Shown here: positions 1 through 5,556 of the stretch, in pieces
Position numbering within the stretch: the first letter of the stretch is position 1
Layout of the letters: each line of letters opens with the position of its first letter
Notes under the pieces: generated by a model
The model's database searches: none
Seen by the model: only the letters and a program-made list of their open reading frames with translations
What the model was told of the DNA's origin: nothing
Program-made: the position numbers and the translations under genes
Assembly (NCBI GenBank): GCA_902777005.1
Contig: CACYSB010000002.1
Coordinates: 1-64,000, forward strand
Origin: an uncultured Bacteroidota bacterium
Lineage (GTDB): Bacteria > Bacteroidota > Bacteroidia > Bacteroidales > P3
Reading direction: 5' to 3'
DNA: 64,000 nucleotides

Positions 1-54
1 ATAGGTGTTCCTCTATCCCCAGACTGCGAAAATCAGAGATTTTCTTGTCAGGGG

Positions 55-126
55 TTATTGAGATTGAGCCTCTCCGAGGCTTGTTTTGTTACCGTCACAA
101 GTCATGAATTTTTTTTCTTTTGCCAT
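55..126 (-). pseudogene. nifJ-like start fragment (23 codons)
   Basis: An ATG at 126 opens a 23-residue reading frame whose first 13 residues, MAKEKKFMTCDGN, closely match the N-terminus I know for Bacteroidales pyruvate:ferredoxin (flavodoxin) oxidoreductase NifJ, usually MAKEKKFITCDGN. After the Asn the similarity ends abruptly and the frame stops at 55-57. The full enzyme is about 1,180 residues, so this can only be a detached 5' end left by a rearrangement. A perfect 14-bp palindrome (132-145) lies 5 bp upstream of the ATG. Resemblance is from memory; a chance match over 13 residues cannot be fully excluded. Confidence 0.45.
67..81 (+). terminator. possible intrinsic terminator
   Basis: AGCCTC (67-72), loop TCC and GAGGCT (76-81) form a short stem followed on the + strand by TTGTTTTGTT. 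It could end a transcript entering from the left edge. The stem is only 6 bp, so the call is weak. Confidence 0.35.
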
Positions 127-131
127 AATTA

Positions 132-145
132 CTTAAACGTTTAAG
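132..145. promoter_or_regulatory. 14-bp perfect palindrome before nifJ fragment
   Basis: CTTAAACGTTTAAG is perfectly self-complementary. It lies directly upstream of the nifJ-like start on the minus strand and downstream of the WG-repeat gene. A similar AAACGTTTAAAC string follows the recQ promoter near 49400. It may be a regulator site that belonged to the lost nifJ gene; that is inference only. Confidence 0.3.
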
Positions 146-167
146 GATTAATTATTTTGGTGAATTA

Positions 168-842
168 TTATATACTATTCCAAAACTCTGGTGATTGTTG
201 GTCAATATCTAAGGCATCATTGTATAATCCACTGTTAAATACTCTGCATATTTCATTAACAAATTTACTATCTTCTTGTTTGTCATCAAAATTTGACAGC
301 CCAGCAGAAAAGAGGGCGTTCATTTTACTAGCATGCATAAGTTTTAGTGTTCCAGTATTGGCAGTTTTTTCAAGATTAATATAATAGTATTTTCCATCCT
401 TTTCAATTAGTGTATTATCGATGAATTGGGGTTTGAGAGGCCAGATGTTGTCATACACTACTGGAAGAATCATCCTTCCGTTCACGTCAATTATCCCCCA
501 TCTTTTTGTCCCATTGGTTTTTATGTTAACCCGAAGGAAACCTTTTGTAACCGTCTCGTCAATATATGAATAACACGCATAATTCATTCTTGGTAAAACA
601 ATATCACGAATGGATTGTGCTACACCATAAGTATAAGAGTCTTTCTTGAATATAGTCACATCGTTTCCAAATGTGGTGCTCAACCTATGAATTATCTTAA
701 AATCCTTTCCTCCTGTGCCGTCGTGTAGTGAACCTTGTTCATTAATTGTAACAGCCATTGACACATCTATTCCACATGATGGGCATACTGGAAGAACAGA
801 ATTGTATTCTTGTCCGCAACTAGAACATCTTAATATGGCCAT
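168..842 (-). CDS. zinc-ribbon and WG-repeat protein
   Basis: The product is 224 residues. Two CxxC pairs at residues 6-9 and 20-23 form an N-terminal zinc ribbon. A WG (KWG) repeat sits at about residues 114-150 (RWGIIDVNGRMILPVVYDNI), with a weaker one near 72-92 (YGV...IVLPRMNYA). WG-repeat proteins are common in Bacteroidetes and are usually of unknown role; zinc ribbons at the start often mediate protein or nucleic acid contact. No signal peptide is present, so it is probably cytoplasmic. It lies 31 bp downstream of the 874-1533 gene on the same strand and is probably co-transcribed with it. Function is not assigned. Confidence 0.75.
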   Translation of the reverse strand: MAILRCSSCGQEYNSVLPVCPSCGIDVSMAVTINEQGSLHDGTGGKDFKIIHRLSTTFGNDVTIFKKDSYTYGVAQSIRDIVLPRMNYACYSYIDETVTKGFLRVNIKTNGTKRWGIIDVNGRMILPVVYDNIWPLKPQFIDNTLIEKDGKYYYINLEKTANTGTLKLMHASKMNALFSAGLSNFDDKQEDSKFVNEICRVFNSGLYNDALDIDQQSPEFWNSI

Positions 843-873
843 GATTAATGAATTTGTATATTAGTTTAACCTC

Positions 874-1533
874 TTATCGCCTAAACATTTTTCCAATTTC
901 TTCATTTTTATAGTATAGAATCTTCCCCTCCTTATCAACCTCTGTAAAAAGAGATAAGTAAATTAGATTTGGGGGCTGTTGGTTGTATACTTTGACTATC
1001 TCGTTAATATTATTGTCTATTGATTTTGGATCAGACGACACTTCAAAAATCACAATGGTATCGGCATTTGTATTTAAAAAAGCAGTCGGTTCAAATGAAT
1101 TCATAATGTTAAATGCATCAAGCTTTTCTGAAAATGGTTGCAAGTGGAACGTTTTGTATTTTTTCCACCCATTTATTTGTTTTCTTGGGAAATATACAGC
1201 AACATTTGGATATGTATCCTTTATAGTATCAATTACAAATAATACTCTCAAATAATCAATTTTATCAATTCTACTCAAACATGCATTGAGTTCCTTGACC
1301 TGCATGTAATTGCTGAATAGTGGAAAAAATGCTGCCCTCCCCTTCCTCCGATTATATGGTTGCTGGTATAAAATACCTACTGAATAAAGTGCGGACATTA
1401 GCGCCCCTGAATTATCATGCTGGACAAGTTGGTTATTTACAAATCTATATCTCTCCCAATTCCCTTCTGGCAATTTTAAATTCATGCAGTAGGAATAAAA
1501 CAAATCCTGCTTTTTTATATAGTAAATATCCAT
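874..1533 (-). CDS. hypothetical protein, unknown family
   Basis: A 219-residue protein without signal peptide or membrane segment. It is rich in Asn, Tyr and Lys, like its AT-rich surroundings. I recognise no catalytic motif. The pattern of alternating hydrophobic segments (VLFVIDTIKDTYPNVAVYF, TIVIFEVSS, LIYLSLFTEV) suggests an alpha/beta fold. It probably forms a two-gene unit with the zinc-ribbon/WG-repeat gene downstream (31-bp gap). The AT bias compared with the core genes to the right marks this pair as accessory DNA. Confidence 0.65.
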   Translation of the reverse strand: MDIYYIKKQDLFYSYCMNLKLPEGNWERYRFVNNQLVQHDNSGALMSALYSVGILYQQPYNRRKGRAAFFPLFSNYMQVKELNACLSRIDKIDYLRVLFVIDTIKDTYPNVAVYFPRKQINGWKKYKTFHLQPFSEKLDAFNIMNSFEPTAFLNTNADTIVIFEVSSDPKSIDNNINEIVKVYNQQPPNLIYLSLFTEVDKEGKILYYKNEEIGKMFRR

Positions 1534-1592
1534 GACTGTCTTCCTACGTCATTAGTATTTATTAACTATATCCCAAATCTCTTTCAGCACAA

Positions 1593-2231
1593 TCATTTGT
1601 TCTCTTGTTTAAACCCTATACGTTTCCGGGGTGTTGATGGTTTCTCGCGCAGTTGGTCAAGGGCGTCGTTAAGGGCGTTTATCTGCACGGCCATCTCCAT
1701 GTTGTTCTCATTCTGCTCGTGGAGAATCTCGTCCACACGGGCATTGAGCGAATCCACCTTGTGCGACAGTTGTTCCACCTTGTAGTTTACAGACATCATA
1801 CCACTAAGGGCTTCACGCATCGCTATAAATGCGCGAGTGACCATCACACTCATTTGGATTGCAGAAGGACTTTTCAATACGGAAGCCAGCATCAGTGCTC
1901 CATGTTCGGTAAAAGCATACGGCAGGGCTACTTTAGGACGCTTGCTTGGTGATGTCATCACAATTTGTGACGACATATCGCCTTCTTGACCGTATGTCAT
2001 CACAATTTGTGATGACATACTATCCCTTTCTTCTGCTGTCAGTTGGAACATAAAGTCCTCGGGGAAACGTTCAATATTACGTTTCACAGCCTGATTTAGT
2101 ACACGCGTTTCAACACCATACAACTCTGCCAAGTCGCGGTCAAGCATCACACGCTGTCCCCGAACCTCGTATATGCGGTGTTTGATGACTTCAATGTCTG
2201 TATTTGCCTTTATGATTATTTCCTCATTCAT
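1593..2231 (-). CDS. ORF6N domain protein, copy 1
   Basis: A 212-residue protein. The ORF6N domain (phage antirepressor-type, predicted DNA binding) covers about residues 17-65, with the family-typical MLDRDLAELYGVET and NIERFPEDFMFQL. A linker then contains the peptide MSSQIVMT twice, and the conserved PYAFTEHGALMLASVL follows. The C-terminal part is coiled-coil-like (VEQLSHKVDSLNARVDEIL). The two MSSQIVMT units are encoded by DNA palindromes (1952-1976, 1992-2020). The last 190 bp are about 90 percent identical by eye to the end of the second ORF6N gene at 2578. It is the last gene of a three-gene minus-strand operon. Role in the host is unknown; phage relatives are antirepressors. Confidence 0.85.
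   Translation of the reverse strand: MNEEIIIKANTDIEVIKHRIYEVRGQRVMLDRDLAELYGVETRVLNQAVKRNIERFPEDFMFQLTAEERDSMSSQIVMTYGQEGDMSSQIVMTSPSKRPKVALPYAFTEHGALMLASVLKSPSAIQMSVMVTRAFIAMREALSGMMSVNYKVEQLSHKVDSLNARVDEILHEQNENNMEMAVQINALNDALDQLREKPSTPRKRIGFKQENK
1952..1976. repeat. coding palindrome P1 in ORF6N copy 1
   Basis: Twelve-bp arms around one central T (1964), with one mismatch. The core is CACAA-T-TTGTG. On the minus strand it encodes MSSQIVMT. Its centre lies 42 bp (14 codons) from that of P2. Confidence 0.85.
1992..2020. repeat. coding palindrome P2 in ORF6N copy 1
   Basis: Perfect inverted repeat: the 14-bp arm GTATGTCATCACAA (1992-2005), a single centre base T (2006), then the exact reverse complement (2007-2020). 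On the minus strand it encodes MSSQIVMTY. Confidence 0.9.
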
Positions 2232-2241
2232 TTCAATGTTT

Positions 2242-2574
2242 TTATTTCAGCAGTTTCCTATTCCCCACTTCTTCCAGCACGGTCATTTGCTGGATGGCTA
2301 TTTTGTTGAGTTTGTGCAGGCGGTCACGTTGATGGAAGCCCTCGTTAATAAACCCCTCGAATTCGATGGGGTTAAAATTGGGATTGTTCAAATATTCCCA
2401 AATGCCGAGATATTCAATGGTGTTCCTGTTTCGCATCCAATTACCTACAACAGCATTGGGTTCTAGCGAGTTTTTCTGTCGAGCAATATCGGTGATGCAG
2501 ATATAATCCGAGTCACCCACCTTCATTGTCCGGATGGTGGTATTCTTAACATTTATTTCCTGCACCTTGGTCAT
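2242..2574 (-). pseudogene. KilA-N domain protein, internally deleted
   Basis: The 110-residue product begins like Bacteroidetes KilA-N proteins: TTIRTMKVGDSDYICITDIA, then NTIEYLGIWEYLNNPNFNPIEF. Relatives normally run to about 270 residues, with a C-terminal tail of the form ERLxKLNxIAxxQM. Here that tail (HQRDRLHKLNKIAIQQMTVL) follows directly after residue 75, so about 150 central residues appear to be missing with the frame kept. It starts 3 bp after the stop of the upstream ORF6N gene and ends 10 bp before the next, so it is still in the operon. It may be a remnant or a functional minimal DNA-binding module. Confidence 0.7.
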
Positions 2575-2577
2575 AGG

Positions 2578-3267
2578 TTATTTCTCTTGTTTAAACCCTA
2601 TCCGTTTCCGGGGCGTTGATGGTTTCTCGCGCAGCTGGTCGAGGGCGTCGTTGAGGGCGCTTATCTGCACGGCCATCTCCATATTGTTCTCGTTTTGCTC
2701 GTGGAGAATCTCGTCCACACGGGCGTTGAGGTTGTCGACCTTGTGTGACAGTTGCTCCACCTTCAGGTTGACTCCTTGCCAGGCAGCTATTGCGTGACGA
2801 ATGGCCACAAACGCCCGCATAATATTGATGTTGACCTGTATGGCTGTCTCTGACCGCAACACCGAACTCAACATTGCAATACCCAGTTCAGTAAAAGCAT
2901 AAGGAAGATAACGTCCACCTCCCCAATTTGAAGTCGCTATTTGCGACTTCAAATGTTTATTACTCTCTGCATCAACATCTTCTGGACTTGAGGTCACAAT
3001 TTGTGACCTCAAGTCTACATTATGCTCATTCACAGTTATTTGCTGTGATTTCAAAAAGAATACATCTTTTCTATTAAGTTTAAACATAAAGTCTTCAGGG
3101 AAACGCTCAATATTGCGTTTGACCGCTTGGTTCAAGACTTTAGTCTCCACCCCATACAACTCCGCCAAGTCGCGGTCAAGCATAACTTGCATACCACGCA
3201 CCTCGTAGATGCGGTGCTTGATGACTTCGATGTCAGCTGTTTCCTTTATGGCAATATCTGCGGCCAT
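2578..3267 (-). CDS. ORF6N domain protein, copy 2
   Basis: A 229-residue paralogue of the 1593-2231 product and first gene of the operon. It has the same ORF6N domain (IYEVRGMQVMLDRDLAELYG, about residues 18-65) and the same C-terminal coiled coil and tail. The linker before LPYAFTELGIAML contains three related units, KSQQITVN, RSQIVTSS and KSQIATSN, where single-copy family members usually have one. Each unit is encoded by a DNA palindrome (3028-3050, 2985-3015, 2926-2954). A predicted promoter and operator-like palindrome lie just upstream (3315-3349). Likely a DNA-binding regulator of phage origin; the target is unknown. Confidence 0.85.
   Translation of the reverse strand: MAADIAIKETADIEVIKHRIYEVRGMQVMLDRDLAELYGVETKVLNQAVKRNIERFPEDFMFKLNRKDVFFLKSQQITVNEHNVDLRSQIVTSSPEDVDAESNKHLKSQIATSNWGGGRYLPYAFTELGIAMLSSVLRSETAIQVNINIMRAFVAIRHAIAAWQGVNLKVEQLSHKVDNLNARVDEILHEQNENNMEMAVQISALNDALDQLREKPSTPRKRIGFKQEK
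2926..2954. repeat. coding palindrome P3 in ORF6N copy 2
   Basis: Fourteen-bp arms around a central T (2940), with one mismatched pair near the centre. The outer arm is ATTTGAAGTCGC and its complement GCGACTTCAAAT. It encodes LKSQIATSN on the minus strand. Total length, 29 nt, equals that of P2 although the arm sequences differ. Confidence 0.85.
2985..3015. repeat. coding palindrome P4 in ORF6N copy 2
   Basis: Perfect 15-bp arms (GACTTGAGGTCACAA and its exact reverse complement) around a central T at 3000. It encodes DLRSQIVTSS on the minus strand. It is the longest perfect palindrome of the set. Confidence 0.9.
3028..3050. repeat. degenerate coding palindrome P5 in ORF6N copy 2
   Basis: Centre at 3039. 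Six consecutive pairs (TCACAG at 3030-3035 with CTGTGA at 3043-3048) plus one outer and one inner pair, the rest mismatched. It encodes KSQQITVN. Its centre lies 39 bp from that of P4, so it is in frame with the array. It looks like a decayed unit. Confidence 0.6.
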
Positions 3268-3314
3268 TTTGTTTGGCGTTCTTTCTCTAATAGTCTAATA
3301 ACGACAACAATACA

Positions 3315-3336
3315 TCACGTATAATACTATACGTGA
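3315..3336. promoter_or_regulatory. operator-like palindrome at ORF6N promoter
   Basis: TCACGTATA (3315-3323), spacer ATAC, TATACGTGA (3328-3336): nine perfect pairs. On the minus strand it begins about 6 nt downstream of the predicted -7 box and so covers the expected transcription start of the ORF6N operon. Its TCAC...GTGA ends recall the core of the coding palindromes. Autoregulation by the operon's own DNA-binding proteins is a plausible inference. Confidence 0.6.
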
Positions 3337-3341
3337 ATTTA

Positions 3342-3349
3342 CAAAGATA
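3342..3349 (-). promoter_or_regulatory. -7 box for ORF6N operon
   Basis: TATCTTTG on the minus strand, matching the Bacteroidetes TAnnTTTG consensus, about 75 bp upstream of the ATG at 3267. No clear TTTG -33 element is seen. Confidence 0.65.
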
Positions 3350-3509
3350 CTAAAATAAAATGGAATGAGGAAAAATTATTTTGCAGTTTATTGCAATTTG
3401 TATCTATCCCCGGAATGGCCTTTCATGGGCGTACATTGTGGTGGCAAGTTGGGTAATCCACTATTTTAACGATAATTTAACGTTAGTATTACAATATTTC
3501 AACGATATC

Positions 3510-3553
3510 TATCGTTGTATTATCGTTGAAGTATCGTTGAAATATCGTTTAAG
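3510..3553 (+). repeat. four tandem 11-bp repeats (iteron-like)
   Basis: Units TATCGTTGTAT, TATCGTTGAAG, TATCGTTGAAA and TATCGTTTAAG start at exactly 3510, 3521, 3532 and 3543. One unit is one helical turn. An inverted copy (ATTTCAACGATA) lies at 3496-3507 and a weaker one near 3466. The array is enclosed by the inverted repeat 3455-3464 / 3564-3573 and ends 65 bp before the gene at 3619. A regulator-binding array or a relic replication/partition site are possible. Confidence 0.75.
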
Positions 3554-3603
3554 ATACTTGCAGATAGTGGATTGCAGGTGTTGGTATAAGAAGTTAAACA
3601 AAT

Positions 3604-3610
3604 AAGGAGG
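3604..3610 (+). promoter_or_regulatory. perfect Shine-Dalgarno sequence
   Basis: AAGGAGG lies 8 nt before the ATG at 3619. Bacteroidetes genes rarely use such a site, and none of the core genes in this window that I checked has one this strong. Confidence 0.7.
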
Positions 3611-3618
3611 ATATATTT

Positions 3619-4347
3619 ATGGGTAAACAGAAGTCTATGGGACTGTTCTTGAACGGCAGTCTTAAGAAGAGCGGAGTGACATTCTACCTCCGTGGAGGAC
3701 AGACGATTATGCGGACAGCACACAGTGAACAGCCCAAGCGGCGCACGCGGGCGCAGTTCGTCGCGCGGCAGCAGCTGGCACACAGCTGTCGCCTGTGGAA
3801 GATGCTCTGCTGGGCCGGCGAGCCGCTGTTCGAGAAGACGCCCACGGCCTACGCCCGTTTCCGCACCCTGATGCGGCGTACGCCGGTGGTCTTCACACCG
3901 TGCCTCGGACCGATGTACGGCGCCAGCCTGCTGCTGCCCGGTATGCCGGTGAGCGACGGTGTGCTGCCTGTGGTGGAGCAGCGGCTGGGCGAGGTCGACG
4001 GCACTGCCGCCTTGCTCACCTCGCTTGCCGCCGCCGACCTGCGGCGTGGCGACAAGCTGCGGCTCTACACCCTGCGCCAGACCTTGGAGAGCCGGCGGCC
4101 GATGGTGCGCATCAGCGCAGAGGACCTACAGGTGGACGCTTTCCGGGAGGTCGACGGGCGACTGGCCTTGGTGGACGAGGGCTTCGCCGACGACATGACC
4201 GGTTGGGCGCTGGTGCATATCCGCGGGGAGAAGTGCAGCAGCCAGCAGGTGGTCACGCGGTGCACCTACTACGAGTCCTTCACTACCGAGGAGGCTTTCC
4301 TCGCCGCTGCCAAGAGCTATGGCGGCTTGACTCCCGAGGTGCGATAG
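3619..4347 (+). CDS. conserved Bacteroidales protein, unknown function
   Basis: A 242-residue protein without signal peptide or membrane segments. The start (MGKQKSMGLFLNGSLKKSGVTFYLRGGQTIMRTA, read to about residue 34) and the middle (VSDGVLPVVEQRLGEVDGTAALLTSL) match a family of uncharacterised Bacteroidales proteins I recall only as hypothetical. The basic N-terminal segment with repeated Lys/Arg resembles the DUF6266-type small proteins of this phylum, but I cannot confirm membership. The region is GC-rich, unlike the AT-rich DNA upstream. Start choice is supported by the strong Shine-Dalgarno. No neighbour suggests a role. Confidence 0.75.
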   Translation: MGKQKSMGLFLNGSLKKSGVTFYLRGGQTIMRTAHSEQPKRRTRAQFVARQQLAHSCRLWKMLCWAGEPLFEKTPTAYARFRTLMRRTPVVFTPCLGPMYGASLLLPGMPVSDGVLPVVEQRLGEVDGTAALLTSLAAADLRRGDKLRLYTLRQTLESRRPMVRISAEDLQVDAFREVDGRLALVDEGFADDMTGWALVHIRGEKCSSQQVVTRCTYYESFTTEEAFLAAAKSYGGLTPEVR

Positions 4348-4403
4348 GAGGGGCAAACGGTGTGTGTCGTGGTGATTTTTTTGGCAGTTCCAGCAATAAT
4401 GTG

Positions 4404-4411
4404 TATCTTTG
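4404..4411 (+). promoter_or_regulatory. promoter -7 box for flavin reductase-like gene
   Basis: TATCTTTG with TTTG at 4380-4383 and a 20-bp spacer, a good Bacteroidetes promoter, 16 bp before the ATG at 4427. Confidence 0.75.
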
Positions 4412-4426
4412 CAAAAAATATAACCT

Positions 4427-5041
4427 ATGAGAAAATCGATACACACATTGTTTGCCGCAGTGTTGACTCTGGCCATGATGGCCGGCTGCGGCGATAACCA
4501 GAAACAAAACGACAAACAGGAACCTATGAACAGCGAACTGAAAGCATTCGACGTGCAGAAGGATTTTACGGACAACGGATTCACCTTCTTCACCAAGAAC
4601 CTCATCCTATGCTGCGGCGACAGCACGGAGAGCAACGCCATGACCATCGGCTGGGGCGGCATTGGCAACTACCTGGGTCACGAGCGGGCGGCTGTGACGG
4701 TGTATGTGGCGCCGGCGCGCTACACCTACGAGTTCATGGAGCGCCATCCGCGCTTCACCATCATGGAGTTCGACGACCCGGAGGTGTGGAAGTATATGGG
4801 CAAGAACAGCGGCCGCGACGGCGACAAGGCTGCGGCGCTGGGCCTGCATGTGGCATATACCGAGCACGGCACGCCCTACTACGAGGAGGCCAAGACGGTC
4901 ATCGAGTGCGAGACGATGACCGCCTGGCACCAGACGGCGCAGGACTTCCGCAACGCGACGCCCAAGGAGTGGTATGACGGCTTCGAGGCCGGCATCCACG
5001 CCGTATACATCGGCGAGGTGATAGGTGCCTGGAGAAGGTAA
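4427..5041 (+). CDS. flavin reductase-like lipoprotein
   Basis: A 204-residue protein. A signal peptide ends in a lipobox (MMAGC, Cys 21), so the mature protein should be a periplasmic or surface lipoprotein. The remainder resembles the flavin reductase-like FMN-binding split-barrel family: FFTKNLILCCGDSTESNAMTIGWGGIGNYL, then AAVTVYVAPARYTYEFMERHPRFTIMEF. Such proteins bind FMN or reduce flavins; the Cys-rich LCCGD region matches family members in Bacteroidales. It has its own promoter and the methyltransferase gene follows 18 bp downstream. Exact substrate is unknown. Confidence 0.8.
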   Translation: MRKSIHTLFAAVLTLAMMAGCGDNQKQNDKQEPMNSELKAFDVQKDFTDNGFTFFTKNLILCCGDSTESNAMTIGWGGIGNYLGHERAAVTVYVAPARYTYEFMERHPRFTIMEFDDPEVWKYMGKNSGRDGDKAAALGLHVAYTEHGTPYYEEAKTVIECETMTAWHQTAQDFRNATPKEWYDGFEAGIHAVYIGEVIGAWRR

Positions 5042-5059
5042 TGGCAAAAGTACAGAAGT

Positions 5060-5539
5060 ATGAAACTGTTGAAAGAAATATTTGGATATCTGCTGGGTGC
5101 GGTGCTTTTCGTGATGCTGCTGCCTACGGTGATGTGGCTGGCGTCGGGAATGCCGCCTATAGTGCATATCGGAGCCTTGAGGGCCACGATAACGGGAGTA
5201 CTGATGATTGGCGGTTTGTCGCTGAGCATCTGGACAATCGTCTATATGAAACGTCGCGGCAAGGGCAACCCTATGGATGCCTTCGGCCACGAGGTGGCAC
5301 CACGCACGCAACACCTGATGACCGAAGGCCCCTACCGCATCAACCGCAACCCTATGCTCACCGGCACGCTAACCTTCTTGGCCGGATGCGTGGTGTGGCT
5401 TTGGACTTGGCAGGCAGCGCTGGTGTGGGTGGCTTTCTTCGCCATTATGCTGGTGCAAGTTGTCAGCGAGGAACGTCGTCTGCAACGCGATTTCGGCGAC
5501 GAATACAAAGATTATTGTCGTCGTACACGCAGGTTTTAA
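5060..5539 (+). CDS. isoprenylcysteine carboxyl methyltransferase-like membrane protein
   Basis: A 159-residue integral membrane protein with about four hydrophobic segments (8-25, 36-60, 107-140). The C-terminal half carries the ICMT/PEMT signature: GPYRINRNPMLTGTLTFLAG, then EERRLQRDFGDEYKDYCRRTRRF, the segments that bind S-adenosylmethionine in the family. Bacterial members methylate isoprenoid-like or unknown lipids; substrate cannot be inferred here. The start at 5060 is 18 bp after the previous stop, suggesting co-transcription. Confidence 0.85.
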   Translation: MKLLKEIFGYLLGAVLFVMLLPTVMWLASGMPPIVHIGALRATITGVLMIGGLSLSIWTIVYMKRRGKGNPMDAFGHEVAPRTQHLMTEGPYRINRNPMLTGTLTFLAGCVVWLWTWQAALVWVAFFAIMLVQVVSEERRLQRDFGDEYKDYCRRTRRF

Positions 5540-5556
5540 GTTGAGGAGAATCAGGT

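Larger units (their letters stand above)
3268..3618. other. 351-bp AT-rich intergenic region with repeats
   Basis: The gap separates the divergent ORF6N operon (minus) and the 3619 gene (plus). It contains, left to right: an operator-like palindrome and promoter for the ORF6N operon (3315-3349), a 10-bp inverted repeat AATCCACTAT at 3455-3464 / 3564-3573, and between those arms the four 11-bp tandem repeats (3510-3553) with inverted partial copies. No convincing gene is seen; a 74-codon frame across 3381-3605 merely reads through the repeats. Confidence 0.7.

Noticed and set aside
1593-3267. Possible prophage or complete defence island around the ORF6N/KilA-N genes
   Set aside because: No integrase, capsid, terminase, nuclease or methylase gene is present; only regulator-type genes remain in the window.
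3510-3553. CRISPR array
   Set aside because: Units are 11 bp, directly abutting and without spacers.
3795-4430. A 211-codon frame inside the 3619 gene
   Set aside because: Arg/Gly/Ala-rich out-of-frame reading; the 3619 frame has a Shine-Dalgarno and a conserved family pattern.
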